32,652 bases of DNA from JBOFDK01 sp051650305 (GCA_051650305.1 JBOFIT010000108.1:1-32652); one strand, 5' to 3'. Positions 1-7,149 are shown, counted from the first letter of the stretch. Program-made: numbers and translations. The notes: a model not told the origin generated them from the sequence alone.

Positions 1-143
1 CTTCTCTTGCGACAATTGCTGGTGTTCAGCTTACTAATGTAGCTGGTGCTACACACGCCCTTGATATCCCTGGTGATATCTGTGGTACGATTGATGCCCT
101 TAAGACATTTATCGTAGATGCTGAAGCTTTCCTTACAAAATAA
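1..143 (+). CDS. C-terminal fragment, possible alpha/beta hydrolase
   Basis: An open frame enters from the left edge and stops at TAA 141-143, giving the last 47 residues of a protein. The piece reads as a strand ending in GATHALDIPGD followed by a helix (TIDALKTFIVDAEAFLTK). A Gly-x-x-His turn after a final strand and before a last helix is how the catalytic His of alpha/beta hydrolases is placed, so a hydrolase C-terminus is my best guess, but the fragment is too short to be sure. A strong hairpin terminator follows within 20 bases. The rest of the gene lies outside the window. Confidence 0.45.
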   Translation, partial: SLATIAGVQLTNVAGATHALDIPGDICGTIDALKTFIVDAEAFLTK

Positions 144-154
144 TTTATTGAAGC

Positions 155-308
155 ACAAAAAAGAGGCGCCTTGGGGAGGAACGCCTCTTTTTGTTTTCTC
201 GTTTATATGTTTTATACAAACTGAAAAGGGATAATAATATGGGGAGATTTTCTTTTTTTATACCACCGATGCAGTTATTTTTTAGGGAAGATATGTACTC
301 CATCAGTG
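155..308. repeat. Dispersed repeat family 1, copy 1
   Basis: Bases 155-260 match 1631-1738 at every position except two one-base length differences in A-runs. The unit starts with a terminator hairpin, continues through an AT-rich linker, and ends in GGGGAGATTTTC plus a T7 run. It is followed by an imperfect hairpin: arm 264-275 (CACCGATGCAGT) pairs with 297-308 (ACTCCATCAGTG) at 10 of 12 positions around a 21-nt loop containing AGGGAAGAT. The second copy has the same loop core but a changed stem that still pairs. Confidence 0.8.
158..192 (+). terminator. Rho-independent terminator after the first gene
   Basis: GAGGCG (163-168) pairs with CGCCTC (182-187), flanked by AAAAA (158-162) and TTTTT (188-192), so it can act in both directions. 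An inner CCT/AGG pairing extends the stem. It sits 15 bases after the stop codon of the partial gene and forms the first part of the dispersed repeat. Confidence 0.85.
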
Positions 309-383
309 TATATATTCTATATTAGGCTTCTTTATTGAAGATGCTATGAAGAAAACTTTAACAATTTGTCACGATCTGATGTA

Positions 384-412
384 CAAAAAATAGACACCTT
401 AAAGTGTCCTAT
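384..412 (-). terminator. Weak minus-strand terminator candidate
   Basis: Read on the minus strand, GACAC, a TTTAAG loop and GTGTC are followed by TATTTTTTG. It lies about 245 bases beyond the stop of the AraC-type gene and could end that transcript, or a transcript containing the 430-521 stem-loop. The stem is short. Confidence 0.4.
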
Positions 413-429
413 TCTTACTTATATTTATC

Positions 430-521
430 CTGTATTATTCATAGAAGCTTCTTACTTCTCAAATAAGTTTTACTTATCCTAGTAATTATCCGTTACATGA
501 CAAACTCTATGAATAATACAG
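430..521. repeat. 16-bp perfect inverted repeat with nested hairpin
   Basis: CTGTATTATTCATAGA at 430-445 is the exact reverse complement of 506-521. The 60-nt interior holds a second perfect palindrome, ATAAGT-TTT-ACTTAT (463-477). The result is a long two-level stem-loop possible in DNA or RNA on either strand. No transposase or known family is recognised. Confidence 0.7.
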
Positions 522-655
522 TTTTAATCAATCCACCCAAGACTCATTTCTCTTTACAGTGTAATGGGCTAATCCTAGTATACCTTATGTAAATATCTAG
601 TACTTGATAAAAAAAGCAAAGTTTTTTTACATAAAACTATTGACATATTTCTCTT

Positions 656-1531
656 TTATTTTACAGGTACGCATATAGACAAAGTTACATTGTGAGTAGT
701 ATCGTCCATATGCTGATACCTATCAAAGTCAAAGGCGTCTCTAACGGTGTAGGCACTATATGGCATCCATATAGAAAAGATATATTTATATGCATGACAC
801 AAGCTACTCCTCGGCCCTTTATACTCAAATAGCGCATATTTTCCTTCTGGAATGGTAACCCACTCCCATACCTCTCCATCTGGTGCACTCTTTTCTTGAT
901 CTACTCCAATAAAAAGTGTTGGATTTGTATTCTCTTCATTGAGTTCTTGAATTTGCAAATCCTTAGTATATTGAAATAAAGTATGCATCTTCTGATTAGA
1001 TTTTTTGGAAACGCGACTATAGGTATCATAAATCTTACACCACATCATCTCTTCATCATAAGTAGCAAAATCTATCTTTTCTCTTCTACCTTTTAGCATA
1101 CACGATGGCATTATTTTAATAAGCGGTATCTTACTTAATGAAAAATTTTGCATTGCTAGAAGTGCTTCTTCTGTCACTCTATTATATAAGCTAAAATAGC
1201 GTTCTTGCCCCTGCATTCTATATTTTGATGGTGAAATACCAAATTGATCTTTAAATGCCCTACTAAACGATTCTTGGGAGCCATAATTATACTCAACTGC
1301 CAAATAAATAATAGGCCTATTTGTCTTTATAAGTTGCTTAGCAACTTCTGTAAGCCTTCTTTTCTTAATATAATCGCCTATTGAAATCCCCACATTTTGC
1401 GTGAAAATATTTTGTACTGCATGAACAGTATAATGTACATGTGTAGCTATATCTTCTAATGAAAATTTCTCTTTTAAGTGCATCTCCATATAGTCTATAA
1501 CATTTAAAACCGTAGTCACTTCGTTATTCAT
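656..1531 (-). CDS. AraC-family regulator with GyrI-like ligand domain
   Basis: A 291-residue cytoplasmic transcription regulator. Residues about 8-108 form the double helix-turn-helix of the AraC/XylS family: VIDYMEMHLKEKFSLEDIA begins helix 1, and the second HTH carries the family signature SQESFSRAFKDQFGISPSKYR. Residues about 135-291 resemble a GyrI-like effector domain (WEWVTIPEGKYALFEYKG, then a strand pair ending LSICVPVK), as in Rob and BmrR, which bind bulky hydrophobic molecules or drugs. The start is ATG with GGGGGGA about 12 bases upstream. It stands alone between two direct repeats, with no adjacent efflux or target gene, so its regulon is unknown. The family call is secure; the ligand is not. 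Confidence 0.9.
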   Translation of the reverse strand: MNNEVTTVLNVIDYMEMHLKEKFSLEDIATHVHYTVHAVQNIFTQNVGISIGDYIKKRRLTEVAKQLIKTNRPIIYLAVEYNYGSQESFSRAFKDQFGISPSKYRMQGQERYFSLYNRVTEEALLAMQNFSLSKIPLIKIMPSCMLKGRREKIDFATYDEEMMWCKIYDTYSRVSKKSNQKMHTLFQYTKDLQIQELNEENTNPTLFIGVDQEKSAPDGEVWEWVTIPEGKYALFEYKGPRSSLCHAYKYIFSIWMPYSAYTVRDAFDFDRYQHMDDTTHNVTLSICVPVK

Positions 1532-1630
1532 TAGCCCTTAAATCCCCCTATTAACCCAAACTCATTACTAGCAATATTTTAACATATGTCTATACGATTG
1601 TATTTACTTTTTATAACCATTTCTACGTAT

Positions 1631-1796
1631 ACAAAAAAAGAGGCGCCTTGGGGAGGAACGCCTCTTTTTGTTTTCTCGTTTATATGTTTTATACAAACTG
1701 AAAAAGGGATAATAATATGGGGAGATTTTCTTTTTTTAAGTAGTCATCTATGTAGCTTTTGTATAGGGAAGATTATAGGCTACATAGCTGCTTCTT
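1631..1796. repeat. Dispersed repeat family 1, copy 2
   Basis: Bases 1631-1738 duplicate 155-260. The following hairpin has a perfect 9-bp stem, CTATGTAGC (1748-1756) with GCTACATAG (1779-1787), and a 22-nt loop with the shared AGGGAAGAT. Against copy 1, pair T275-A297 becomes C1756-G1779 and pair G268-C304 becomes T1749-A1786, while two mismatches of copy 1 (C272/C300 and C267/A305) are paired here. The structure has therefore been kept while its sequence changed. Distal AAG/CTT pairing may extend the stem. Confidence 0.8.
1635..1669. terminator. Bidirectional terminator within repeat copy 2
   Basis: AAAAAGAGGCG (1635-1645) pairs with CGCCTCTTTTT (1659-1669). On the minus strand it lies about 215 bases beyond the gapN stop and is the first strong terminator met by gapN transcripts. 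It also separates them from the AraC-type gene. Confidence 0.8.
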
Positions 1797-1811
1797 GATA
1801 CTTATTATGCC

Positions 1812-1836
1812 TGTCATATTTTAATAAATTATGACA
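1812..1836. repeat. Near-perfect 25-bp palindrome after gapN
   Basis: TGTCATA (1812-1818) and TATGACA (1830-1836) are exact inverted repeats. Over the whole 25 bp, only one pair per arm and the centre base fail to match. No U-run follows on either strand. It may be a weak 3' hairpin of the gapN mRNA or a protein site. Confidence 0.45.
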
Positions 1837-1884
1837 TTGTACCGAATAAATTAATAACATTTTATAAAGAAATCTTTATATCTT

Positions 1885-3348
1885 TTATTGCTTATGCAAA
1901 TTCAAAACAATAGCTTTTGGTCTTGTCATCGATTCAATGCTATAACGTATACCTTGTGTACCCATACCTGATGATTTAACCCCTAGGAATGGGAAATGGT
2001 CTGGTCCACGCTCTGTCTTATTGTTAATTTGTACTGTACCCACTTCTAATTGATTGGCGATATAGAAAGCATGCTCAATGTTTTGTGTAAATACAGAGGA
2101 TTGTAGACCGTATTCTGAAGCATTGGCAATGGCGATGGCTTCTTCTACACTTTTTACGCGAATAATCGGGAGTACTGGACCAAAGGGTTCTTCCCATGCA
2201 AGCTTCATGTTTTTTGTGACGTGGTCAATGAGTGTAGGATACACTAAGTTCCCCTCTCGTTTGTTGCCTACTAGAAGTGTGGCACCTTTTTCAATGGCAT
2301 CCTCTATGAGCCCACACACAAAATCTGCCGAATTTTTAGAGATAAGCGGTACAATGACCACATCTTCTTCTAAAGGATTGCCCACCGTAAGCTTTTCCAC
2401 TTCCGCTTTGATATAGTCAACTAATGTATCTGCCACTTCTTCTTCGACGAGTACACGTTTAACCGCTGTACATCGCTGTCCCGAATAGGAAAAAGCACCG
2501 GATACAATATTTTTCGCTGCTTCTTGAAGCTCGGCATCTTTTAATACGATAGCGGCATCTTTTCCACCTAGTTCCATTAGAAGTGGCTTCATGGTAGATA
2601 TACTAGAAATGTGCTTTCCTATCTCTGAGCTTCCTGTAAAATTAATAAAATCAATGTGTGGATGGGTGATTATATAGTCTCCTATCTGACTTCCCTTACC
2701 TGTGATGGTATTTAGCACACCTTTTGGAATGCCTGCCATTTCAAAGATTTTCACCATGCATAGCGTACTGATGCTTCCTTGTGTTGGTGGCTTTAAAACC
2801 ACTGTATTGCCTCCTACCAAAGCTGGGGCTATCTTTGATACGGAAAGGTTCACTGGATAGTTAAATGGTGCGATGGCTAATACCGTCCCTAGTGGTTCTC
2901 TCGTAACGAACGACATCTTGTTTTTTCCGTAGCCGGGGAAAGCATCTGCGGTCAACATCTCACCCTTTAATTGCTTTGCTGCATCAGAAGTAAAGGCTAT
3001 AAAATCTGCAGTACGTTGTACTTCTGAGAGGCTGGATTTTTTGTCTTTAGCAATCTCTCGTACTAAGACTTCTGCTAATTCTTCTTGGTGAAGTAATAAA
3101 AGTTCTGCTGCTTTATCGAGTAATTTGGCACGCTCGCCTAGAGGGGTATCACGCCACATTTTCTGTGCTTTCTTTGCAACAGCGATTACTTCGTCTACCT
3201 CCTCTGGGCTCATTGCTGGTACACTTCCTACAATACTTTCATCGATGGGTGAGTAAATCGTGATATGATTTCCTGTATTCGATACTTTCCACTCGCCATC
3301 TATATAATTTTTATAAATGCCTTGTGTATTTTTAATGGTACTGAACAT
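1885..3348 (-). CDS. gapN: NADP-dependent non-phosphorylating glyceraldehyde-3-phosphate dehydrogenase
   Basis: A 487-residue cytoplasmic aldehyde dehydrogenase that oxidises glyceraldehyde 3-phosphate directly to 3-phosphoglycerate with NADP+, giving NADPH and bypassing the ATP-forming GAPDH/PGK steps. Catalytic residues visible are Asn163 in PFNYP, Glu259 in LMELGGK and nucleophile Cys293 in GQRCTAVKR. INFTGSSEIG is the cofactor-loop signature. The motifs GQRCTAVKRVLV, EEPFGPVLPIIRV and VQINNKTERGPDHFPFLG are those of GapN rather than generic aldehyde dehydrogenases. Length is near the usual 475. The ATG start has AAGGAGA seven bases upstream. It is a single-gene unit with its own strong promoter (3389-3416) and a palindromic candidate operator between that promoter and the start codon. 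Confidence 0.93.
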   Translation of the reverse strand: MFSTIKNTQGIYKNYIDGEWKVSNTGNHITIYSPIDESIVGSVPAMSPEEVDEVIAVAKKAQKMWRDTPLGERAKLLDKAAELLLLHQEELAEVLVREIAKDKKSSLSEVQRTADFIAFTSDAAKQLKGEMLTADAFPGYGKNKMSFVTREPLGTVLAIAPFNYPVNLSVSKIAPALVGGNTVVLKPPTQGSISTLCMVKIFEMAGIPKGVLNTITGKGSQIGDYIITHPHIDFINFTGSSEIGKHISSISTMKPLLMELGGKDAAIVLKDAELQEAAKNIVSGAFSYSGQRCTAVKRVLVEEEVADTLVDYIKAEVEKLTVGNPLEEDVVIVPLISKNSADFVCGLIEDAIEKGATLLVGNKREGNLVYPTLIDHVTKNMKLAWEEPFGPVLPIIRVKSVEEAIAIANASEYGLQSSVFTQNIEHAFYIANQLEVGTVQINNKTERGPDHFPFLGVKSSGMGTQGIRYSIESMTRPKAIVLNLHKQ

Positions 3349-3363
3349 ATAGATTCTCCTTTT

Positions 3364-3378
3364 TAATAATAATTATTA
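3364..3378 (-). promoter_or_regulatory. Candidate Fur/PerR-type operator of gapN
   Basis: TAATAAT-A-ATTATTA is a perfect 7-1-7 palindrome matching 12 of 14 half-site bases of both the Fur (TGATAAT-N-ATTATCA) and PerR (TTATAAT-N-ATTATAA) consensus. It lies between the -10 box and the ribosome site of gapN. The region is very AT-rich, so chance is a real alternative. Confidence 0.35.
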
Positions 3379-3388
3379 TTTAATTTTT

Positions 3389-3416
3389 ATTTTACATTGT
3401 ATGCAGCATATGTCAA
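3389..3416 (-). promoter_or_regulatory. Sigma-A promoter of gapN
   Basis: On the minus strand, TTGACA (3416-3411), 16 bases, then TAAAAT (3394-3389). The spacer contains the perfect palindrome TATGCTGCATA (3400-3410), which could be an operator. Confidence 0.75.
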
Positions 3417-3502
3417 TTTATTTCTTTTATTTTTACTTTTTATTTTCTCCTCTGCTTCGCTAAATACTCCTTCTATTTTTTCATGCCTCCTCACCAAAAG
3501 GA

Positions 3503-3596
3503 CTTGTTGCATAGTAAAAAAGTCCTTTATGGAAGAAATGTTGGAGCGAAGTCGACCTTTTCTGGAATAAAAGAGCTTTTTTACGTAGTCTATGCT
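3503..3596. repeat. Palindromic repeat family 2, copy 1
   Basis: A ~94-bp element about 85% identical to 9912-10003 in the same orientation. It is a long imperfect palindrome: GTAAAAAAGTCCTTTAT near the left end pairs with ATAAAAGAGCTTTTTTAC near the right, and AGAAA pairs with TTTCT further in. Its CTTGYTGCAT left end also recurs in the adjoining terminator. No coding capacity. Confidence 0.7.
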
Positions 3597-3603
3597 ACTA
3601 AAT

Positions 3604-3641
3604 AAAATGGCTTGCTGCACTATTCATGCAACAAGCCATTT
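3604..3641 (-). terminator. Terminator of the MCP gene
   Basis: Read on the minus strand, AAATGGCTTGTTGCA and TGCAGCAAGCCATTT form a 15-position stem with one G-T pair and a 7-nt loop, followed by TATTT. It starts about 10 bases after the MCP stop codon. Confidence 0.85.
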
Positions 3642-3651
3642 CTTTACTTTT

Positions 3652-5334
3652 TTACATTTTCACTTGGTCTGAAAGTTCTATAAGTGAACCTATCGATGCT
3701 TTTGTTTGATGGGCATAGCCTACGATACCTTCTGCTAGATGTGTCGCATCCTTAAGCTGCTGTCCTATACGTTCACTTTCTGAAGCTGTCTCTCGGCTTA
3801 AGTTCTCCAATACACTGATGTGTTCTTCTACATGCATCACCGCATTTTTAAAGGTCTCTGTAGAGTGTCCAAATCGTTCGGTAACTTCGCTAATCTTCTC
3901 TGCATCTTGGCTGTACGCATCACTTAATCGGTTCATCTCTTCATAATCAGCAATAACTTGTCCATCCATCAGTTGCAGAAGGTCTTTGGACGTTTTCACG
4001 AGAACCTCTACATTTTCTCGAATACCTTGGGTAACTGCTTGGATTTGTGTAACGGCTGTTCGTGATCCTTCAGCTAACTGTCTAATTTCATCTGCTACAA
4101 CCGAAAAACCTCGACCCGCCTCACCTGCTCTTGCCGCTTCTATACTTGCATTAAGTGCTAAAAGATTCGTCTTTTCTGAAATCTGTAGAATAGCTGCTGT
4201 TAACTGATCGATTTCTGCCACAAGCTTTGCTTTTTCTATAGCTTCTTTAAGTTCACTACCGATTGCACCACTTGTTACTACCATATGATGGGTTGTCTTA
4301 CTCATATTGCATTTGGTTGTCTCCGCTTTTTGGTGAATCTGATGTACCACTTCTTTACTGTGTACAATCTCTTTTTCCATACTGCTTATTTGCTGAGACA
4401 TATCTTGTAAGATTAATTCCATCTCACTAAGTCGCTGGTGAGTAAGTTTGGCACTTTCTACGTACTGACCACTTACTGCCTTTGTCTCTTCAAGGTAGCC
4501 TGCTAGCTCTTGAACATTTTGATACGTTCCTTCACTATTACTTCCCGTTGCATACCCCACCTCTTGAATCTCTTTGAATACACCGTATAAAACACTACGC
4601 ATTTCTTGTATTTTTAAAAGGATGCGGTCAAATTCTATGATTTTACTTTGTTGATTCATAAGAGCTTTATCTTCTATTAATTGAAGTGCGGTCACTTGCT
4701 CTAGACTTACGGCTATAGCTGAGACTTTTTTATTAATTGTTCGAATAATAGTTATACTGACTAGAGCAATAATAAGAAAGACAAGCACAAAAATACCACT
4801 CATAACAATAAGCGCCACATCAATCATCCTACTATTGGATTCTATCTTATCTGTAACAAGTGCTTTGGTCAGTTCCCCCATTTCATTAACACTATCTCTT
4901 ATATTTTCAAAACTCTCTTCATTCCCTGTTTGTTCCCACTTAGTCATCTCTGTCTTATAGACTTCTATCAGTGTACTATACGGTCTACATTCTTCTACTT
5001 CTATACGCTCTAATACTTCTGTATATGTACTAAGAATTTCCACTGCTTCTCGCAGACGTTCTTTTGCATCATCAACGTTTTTTTCCCATAAGGCTTTCCC
5101 TTCCTCATAAGTACTTTTATTTTCCATATAAAGCTGACCTACTCGGGCTTGATACATGTCTTTATCTGCTTCGAGTAAAATCATTTCTGCTTTGAAAAGC
5201 TTTTGATTCACTTCTTCTATAAGCTTCTTTTCTGCATTTCCCCCTAAAAAAACTGCGATTACCATTACTGTGAAAATAATCATTGGAATCGTAACAAGTA
5301 GGACAAGCTGTCTTGTTAATTTATGCCCTTTCAT
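3652..5334 (-). CDS. Methyl-accepting chemotaxis receptor
   Basis: A 560-residue inner-membrane chemoreceptor. TM1 spans about 11-31 and TM2 about 171-195. The ~140-residue outside part between them is helical, as in four-helix-bundle (4HB_MCP) sensors. A HAMP-like linker follows, then a long cytoplasmic coiled coil. The conserved signalling tip EKTNLLALNASIEAARAGEA begins at residue 387 and runs through GRGFSVVADEIRQLAEGS; it binds CheA and CheW. The ATG start has GGGGGA about ten bases upstream. It forms a single-gene unit with its own terminator and no chemotaxis genes beside it. The sensed ligand cannot be told from sequence. Confidence 0.93.
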   Translation of the reverse strand: MKGHKLTRQLVLLVTIPMIIFTVMVIAVFLGGNAEKKLIEEVNQKLFKAEMILLEADKDMYQARVGQLYMENKSTYEEGKALWEKNVDDAKERLREAVEILSTYTEVLERIEVEECRPYSTLIEVYKTEMTKWEQTGNEESFENIRDSVNEMGELTKALVTDKIESNSRMIDVALIVMSGIFVLVFLIIALVSITIIRTINKKVSAIAVSLEQVTALQLIEDKALMNQQSKIIEFDRILLKIQEMRSVLYGVFKEIQEVGYATGSNSEGTYQNVQELAGYLEETKAVSGQYVESAKLTHQRLSEMELILQDMSQQISSMEKEIVHSKEVVHQIHQKAETTKCNMSKTTHHMVVTSGAIGSELKEAIEKAKLVAEIDQLTAAILQISEKTNLLALNASIEAARAGEAGRGFSVVADEIRQLAEGSRTAVTQIQAVTQGIRENVEVLVKTSKDLLQLMDGQVIADYEEMNRLSDAYSQDAEKISEVTERFGHSTETFKNAVMHVEEHISVLENLSRETASESERIGQQLKDATHLAEGIVGYAHQTKASIGSLIELSDQVKM

Positions 5335-5367
5335 CTCTATCTTTTCCCCCTTTTCTAGTAGCTGGTC

Positions 5368-5398
5368 TTATTGTAACATATATTACAATAATTTCTAA
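5368..5398 (-). promoter_or_regulatory. MCP promoter overlapped by a 24-bp palindrome
   Basis: On the minus strand, TTAGAA (5398-5393), 17 bases, then TACAAT (5375-5370). The exact inverted repeat TTATTGTAA/TTACAATAA (5368-5376 and 5383-5391, six-base centre) covers the -10 box and most of the spacer, where a repressor would block RNA polymerase. The -35 box is weak (3 of 6). Confidence 0.45.
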
Positions 5399-5417
5399 CT
5401 CTTCTATATGATTTCCT

Positions 5418-5448
5418 AAAAAAAAGACAAGCTTTAATCAGCTTGTCT
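5418..5448 (-). terminator. Terminator of the tgt-yajC transcript
   Basis: On the minus strand, AGACAAGCT, a short loop and AGCTTGTCT are followed by eight T. It lies directly after the yajC stop. Confidence 0.9.
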
Positions 5449-5458
5449 CTGGTGATTT

Positions 5459-5842
5459 TTATTCTTCGTCTTCGTACTCGTCGTCCTCGTACTCATCTTC
5501 ATCATCTTCTACTACAGGTTTTGCAATTGTTAAGTTTGGTTCACCTACACCTGCTACTGCAGCTTGCTTTACTGGAATACGTACGCTTTTGTTAAGACCA
5601 AATTCAATGATGAATAAATCATTGATGATATCAACTACTTTACCGTAGATTCCTGTGTTAAGAAGGACGCTATCGCCTACTTTGATTGCTTGTTGCATTT
5701 CTTGAATTTGCTTATCTCTTTTCTTTTGTGGTCTGATGATAAATAACCACATGATTCCGAAGAAAAATGCCATGTATCCTACTGTTGATAAAATCATCAT
5801 CATACCGCTAGGTTGTGCTGTAAATCCTAATACTGTATTCAT
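5459..5842 (-). CDS. yajC: Preprotein translocase accessory subunit YajC
   Basis: A 127-residue single-pass membrane protein associated with the Sec translocon (SecDF-YajC complex). The hydrophobic segment spans about 16-37 (ILSTVGYMAFFFGIMWLFII), followed by the family hallmark RPQKKRDKQIQEM and the small beta-rich domain GDSVLLNTGIYGKVVDI. The last ~18 residues are almost only Asp, Glu and Tyr, an acidic tail not normally part of the YajC core. The ATG start has GGAGGAGAA upstream, and the gene follows tgt by 24 bases, the common tgt-yajC order. A terminator follows it. Confidence 0.95.
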   Translation of the reverse strand: MNTVLGFTAQPSGMMMILSTVGYMAFFFGIMWLFIIRPQKKRDKQIQEMQQAIKVGDSVLLNTGIYGKVVDIINDLFIIEFGLNKSVRIPVKQAAVAGVGEPNLTIAKPVVEDDEDEYEDDEYEDEE

Positions 5843-5866
5843 TTGTAATTCTCCTCCATCTTATCT

Positions 5867-6994
5867 TTAGTTGTTTTTGTATCCTTCTAGACGCATCTTC
5901 TTATAGGCTGCAAATTGTCCATTATCCAATGCTTCTCGAATTTCTGTCATTAAGTTATTGAAATAGTGAAGGTTATGGATAACGCATAAACGCATCCCTA
6001 ACATTTCTTTTGCCTTTAGTAAGTGACGAATATACGCTCTACTATACTTCTGACATGTAGGGCACTTACATTCTTCTGAAAGTGGTGCCATATCTTTTTC
6101 AAACTTTTGGTTGAATAAGTTCATCTTACCATGGTTGGTATATATATGCCCATGACGTCCATTACGCGCTGGTAATACACAGTCAAAGAAGTCGATACCA
6201 CGATCAACTGCTTCTAGGATATTTTCTGGTGTACCTACACCCATAAGGTAAGTTGGCTTATTTTGTGGTAAATGTGGTACGACGTGCTCAAGAACATTGT
6301 ACATATCTTCATGACTTTCGCCTACTGCAAGTCCACCTACTGCATACCCTGGTAAATCAAACTCACGAATAACCTTCGCATGCTCAATACGTATATCTGG
6401 GAAGATACCACCTTGGTTGATACCAAAGAGCATCTGATGCTTGTTTATGGTATCTTCTAAGCCATTAAGGCGATTCATCTCATCCTTACAACGTTGTAAC
6501 CATCTTGTGGTACGTTCTACGGATGGCATAATGTAGTTTCTATCTGCTAATGCTGGTGGACATTCATCAAATGCCATCGCAATTGTGGAAGCTATGTTTG
6601 ATTGTATTTGCATACTTTCTTCTGGTCCCATAAAAATCTTGCGTCCATCAATATGTGAAGAGAAATAAACACCCTCTTCTTTGATTTTACGCATGGCTGC
6701 AAGTGAAAATACTTGGAAGCCGCCTGAGTCTGTAAGGATTGGCTTGTCCCACACCATAAATTTGTGTAAGCCGCCTAATTCTTTGATGACTTGGTCACCT
6801 GGTCTTAAGTGTAGGTGATACGTATTGGATAATGCTACTTGTGTATCGATAGCATTTAAATCTTCCATTGATAAAGCACCTTTGATAGCTGCAACTGTCG
6901 CTACATTCATAAATACTGGGGTTTCTACTGTTCCATGTACTGTATGAAATCTACCACGCTTTGCTCTACCTTCTACTTTGAGTAATTCGTACAT
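5867..6994 (-). CDS. tgt: Queuine/preQ1 tRNA-guanine transglycosylase
   Basis: A 375-residue cytoplasmic enzyme that exchanges guanine-34 of GUN-anticodon tRNAs for the queuosine precursor preQ1. Asp89 in LTDSGGFQVFSL is the conserved active-site Asp. The motif FDCVLPARNGRHG holds the nucleophilic Asp, and GGLAVGE and YLMGVGTPE line the base pocket. The C-terminal zinc site CKCPTC plus a downstream His (CVIHNLHYF) is complete. Full length for the bacterial family. It shares an operon with yajC, but its usual partner queA lies 4.7 kb away on the same strand, separated by five other genes. It has its own promoter (7030-7058). Confidence 0.96.
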   Translation of the reverse strand: MYELLKVEGRAKRGRFHTVHGTVETPVFMNVATVAAIKGALSMEDLNAIDTQVALSNTYHLHLRPGDQVIKELGGLHKFMVWDKPILTDSGGFQVFSLAAMRKIKEEGVYFSSHIDGRKIFMGPEESMQIQSNIASTIAMAFDECPPALADRNYIMPSVERTTRWLQRCKDEMNRLNGLEDTINKHQMLFGINQGGIFPDIRIEHAKVIREFDLPGYAVGGLAVGESHEDMYNVLEHVVPHLPQNKPTYLMGVGTPENILEAVDRGIDFFDCVLPARNGRHGHIYTNHGKMNLFNQKFEKDMAPLSEECKCPTCQKYSRAYIRHLLKAKEMLGMRLCVIHNLHYFNNLMTEIREALDNGQFAAYKKMRLEGYKNN

Positions 6995-7029
6995 ATACTG
7001 TCTCCATTCTGCTTTTCATACTACCTTAC

Positions 7030-7058
7030 AGTTTACAAGAAAAATGCCCTTTTTTCAA
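7030..7058 (-). promoter_or_regulatory. Promoter of tgt-yajC
   Basis: On the minus strand, TTGAAA (7058-7053), 17 bases, then TAAACT (7035-7030), about 36 bases before the tgt start codon. Further upstream, TTTTAATCA (7094-7102) and TGATTAAAA (7137-7145) form an inverted repeat of unknown meaning. Confidence 0.6.
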
Positions 7059-7149
7059 TAAATCTCTTCTTTATTTTTGGCATTTATATCTTTTTTTAAT
7101 CAGTATTTTAGGAGCTTCTACAAAATCATAACTTATTGATTAAAAGATA

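Larger units (their letters stand above)
144..655. other. 512-bp gene-free stretch
   Basis: No credible coding frame. It holds the first copy of a terminator-led repeat (155-308), a weak minus-strand terminator (384-412) and a 16-bp perfect inverted repeat (430-521). The rest is AT-rich without an obvious feature. Confidence 0.6.
1532..1884. other. 353-bp gene-free stretch
   Basis: Holds the presumed promoter side of the AraC-type gene, the second copy of the terminator-led repeat (1631-1796), and a near-perfect 25-bp palindrome (1812-1836) downstream of gapN. The plus-strand open frame across 1586-1798 lies inside the repeat and is not taken as a gene. Confidence 0.6.
3349..3651. other. 303-bp gene-free stretch between MCP gene and gapN
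   Basis: Contains the gapN promoter and palindromes (3364-3416), the first copy of palindromic repeat family 2 (3503-3596) and the MCP terminator (3604-3641). A 77-residue minus-strand frame across 3387-3620 is made of the repeat and promoter bases and is rejected as a gene. Confidence 0.65.

Noticed and set aside
1586..1798. 70-residue plus-strand frame
   Set aside because: It lies wholly within the duplicated terminator repeat and its hairpin, has no ribosome site, and reads as low-complexity hydrophobic residues.
3387..3620. 77-residue minus-strand frame upstream of gapN
   Set aside because: It is built from the palindromic repeat and runs over the gapN promoter. It has no convincing ribosome site and no domain.
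7094..7145. Inverted repeat TTTTAATCA/TGATTAAAA as a terminator for the HAD gene
   Set aside because: No T-run follows on the minus strand and the loop is long; it is kept only as a note under the tgt promoter.
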